Positions 14,407 to 14,880 of a stretch of DNA of 14,880 nucleotides are shown here, one piece after another. Source of the stretch: Alphaproteobacteria bacterium (lineage in GTDB: Bacteria; Pseudomonadota; Alphaproteobacteria; RS24); contig JAQWIP010000132.1 in NCBI GenBank assembly GCA_029248825.1, positions 1 to 14,880 on the forward strand, read 5' to 3'. The notes beneath the pieces are model-generated. The model saw only the letters and a list, made by a program, of their open reading frames with translations, ran no database searches and was not told the origin of the DNA. Position numbers and translations under genes: made by a program. The number at the start of each line of letters is the position of its first letter. The first letter of the stretch is position 1.

Positions 14407-14880
14407 ATGCTGCGAGCGTGGCGACATATCGAACGGCGCTCTTCGCGCCAGATTATGGTTGGCAATGTGCCAGTAGGTGGCGACGCCCCGATTGCCGTGC
14501 AGTCGATGACCAATACGCCGACCTGGGATGCCAAAGCCACGATTGCACAAATCAAAGCCTTGGAAGAAGCCGGCGCGGATATCGTGCGCGTGTCTTGCCC
14601 CGATGAAGCCTCGACAGCCGCCTTGCGCGAGATTGTCCATGCCGTGTCGGTGCCGATTGTCGCCGATATTCATTTTCATTATAAGCGCGCCATTGAGGCG
14701 GCGGAAGCGGGCGCTGCGTGTTTGCGCATCAACCCGGGCAATATCGGCGATGCCGCGCGCGTCGGCGAAGTTGTGGCGGCCGCGCGCAAACATAATTGCT
14801 CTATTCGCATTGGCGTGAATGCCGGCTCCTTGGAAAAACATCTGCTGGATAAATACGGCGAGCCGTGCCCCGAAGCCATG
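14407..14880 (+). CDS. ispG: 4-hydroxy-3-methylbut-2-enyl diphosphate synthase IspG, N-terminal part (cut by the window edge)
   Basis: IspG (GcpE) converts methylerythritol cyclodiphosphate to HMBPP, the penultimate step of the MEP isoprenoid pathway, using a 4Fe-4S cluster. The frame is open from ATG 14407 to the last base, giving 158 residues of a protein usually near 370-400. The visible part is the TIM-barrel domain with VQSMTNTPTWD (31-41), GADIVRVSCPDE (56-67), VADIHFHY (85-92), CLRINPGNIG (104-113) and RIGVNAGSLEKHL (133-145), all IspG signatures. The cluster-binding cysteines lie in the missing C-terminal half. GAGG (14398-14401) is 5 nt before the ATG, overlapping the end of the RodZ-like gene region, so the two are probably translationally linked in one transcript. 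Confidence 0.95.
   Translation, partial: MLRAWRHIERRSSRQIMVGNVPVGGDAPIAVQSMTNTPTWDAKATIAQIKALEEAGADIVRVSCPDEASTAALREIVHAVSVPIVADIHFHYKRAIEAAEAGAACLRINPGNIGDAARVGEVVAAARKHNCSIRIGVNAGSLEKHLLDKYGEPCPEAM

Noticed and set aside
13962..14555. A 197-codon open frame antisense to the RodZ-like gene and ispG
   Set aside because: It spans two real genes on the other strand and has the Arg/Gly-rich composition of a shadow frame.
1..14880. Mobile element, phage, CRISPR, toxin-antitoxin or defence system
   Set aside because: All recognised genes are conserved housekeeping or metabolic genes apart from the epoxide hydrolase; I saw no transposase, integrase, repeat-spacer array or tRNA attachment site.

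Overview
The window is a stretch of chromosomal housekeeping DNA from an alphaproteobacterium. This rests on gene content and order: secA divergent from a parvulin-argJ-mutT cluster, then an NDUFAF5-like methyltransferase divergent from comF, then a nitrilase, ubiG divergent from lysC, and lysC followed by ptsP (nitrogen PTS), a RodZ-like gene and ispG. Codons are rich in G/C third positions. I cannot name the order or family from sequence alone. ubiG points to ubiquinone-based respiration, ispG to the MEP isoprenoid pathway, and the RodZ-like protein to a probably rod-shaped cell.

Layout. Bases 1-908 (minus): the N-terminal 302 residues of an epoxide hydrolase cut by the window edge. Bases 991-3651 (minus): secA. 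Bases 3652-3868: a divergent regulatory gap with a probable secA promoter and a perfect 12-bp tandem repeat. Bases 3869-6376 (plus): a secreted parvulin-type isomerase, argJ and a MutT-type Nudix hydrolase, closely packed and probably one operon. Bases 6386-7288 (minus): a methyltransferase converging on mutT. Bases 7346-9000 (plus): comF and a Nit-type amidase. Bases 9011-9775 (minus): ubiG, converging on the amidase gene with 10 bp between. Bases 9776-9901: a divergent gap with three short perfect palindromes. Bases 9902-14880 (plus): lysC, ptsP, rodZ-like and ispG, spaced 31, 33 and 10 bp apart. ispG runs off the right edge. No gene-free stretch exceeds 300 bases.

The genes share no single pathway. 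They cover protein export and folding (secA, parvulin), amino-acid synthesis (argJ for arginine, lysC for the aspartate family), nucleotide and metabolite clean-up (mutT, Nit amidase), quinone and isoprenoid synthesis (ubiG, ispG), nitrogen-PTS regulation (ptsP) and cell shape (rodZ).

I found no mobile element, CRISPR array, RNA gene, defence system or biosynthetic cluster, and nothing I would call a new biological system. The most interesting signals are small: a possible internal start in lysC for a regulatory beta subunit, an A10 tract that separates two upstream ATGs from the comF frame, the palindromes between ubiG and lysC, and the tandem repeat upstream of the parvulin gene.
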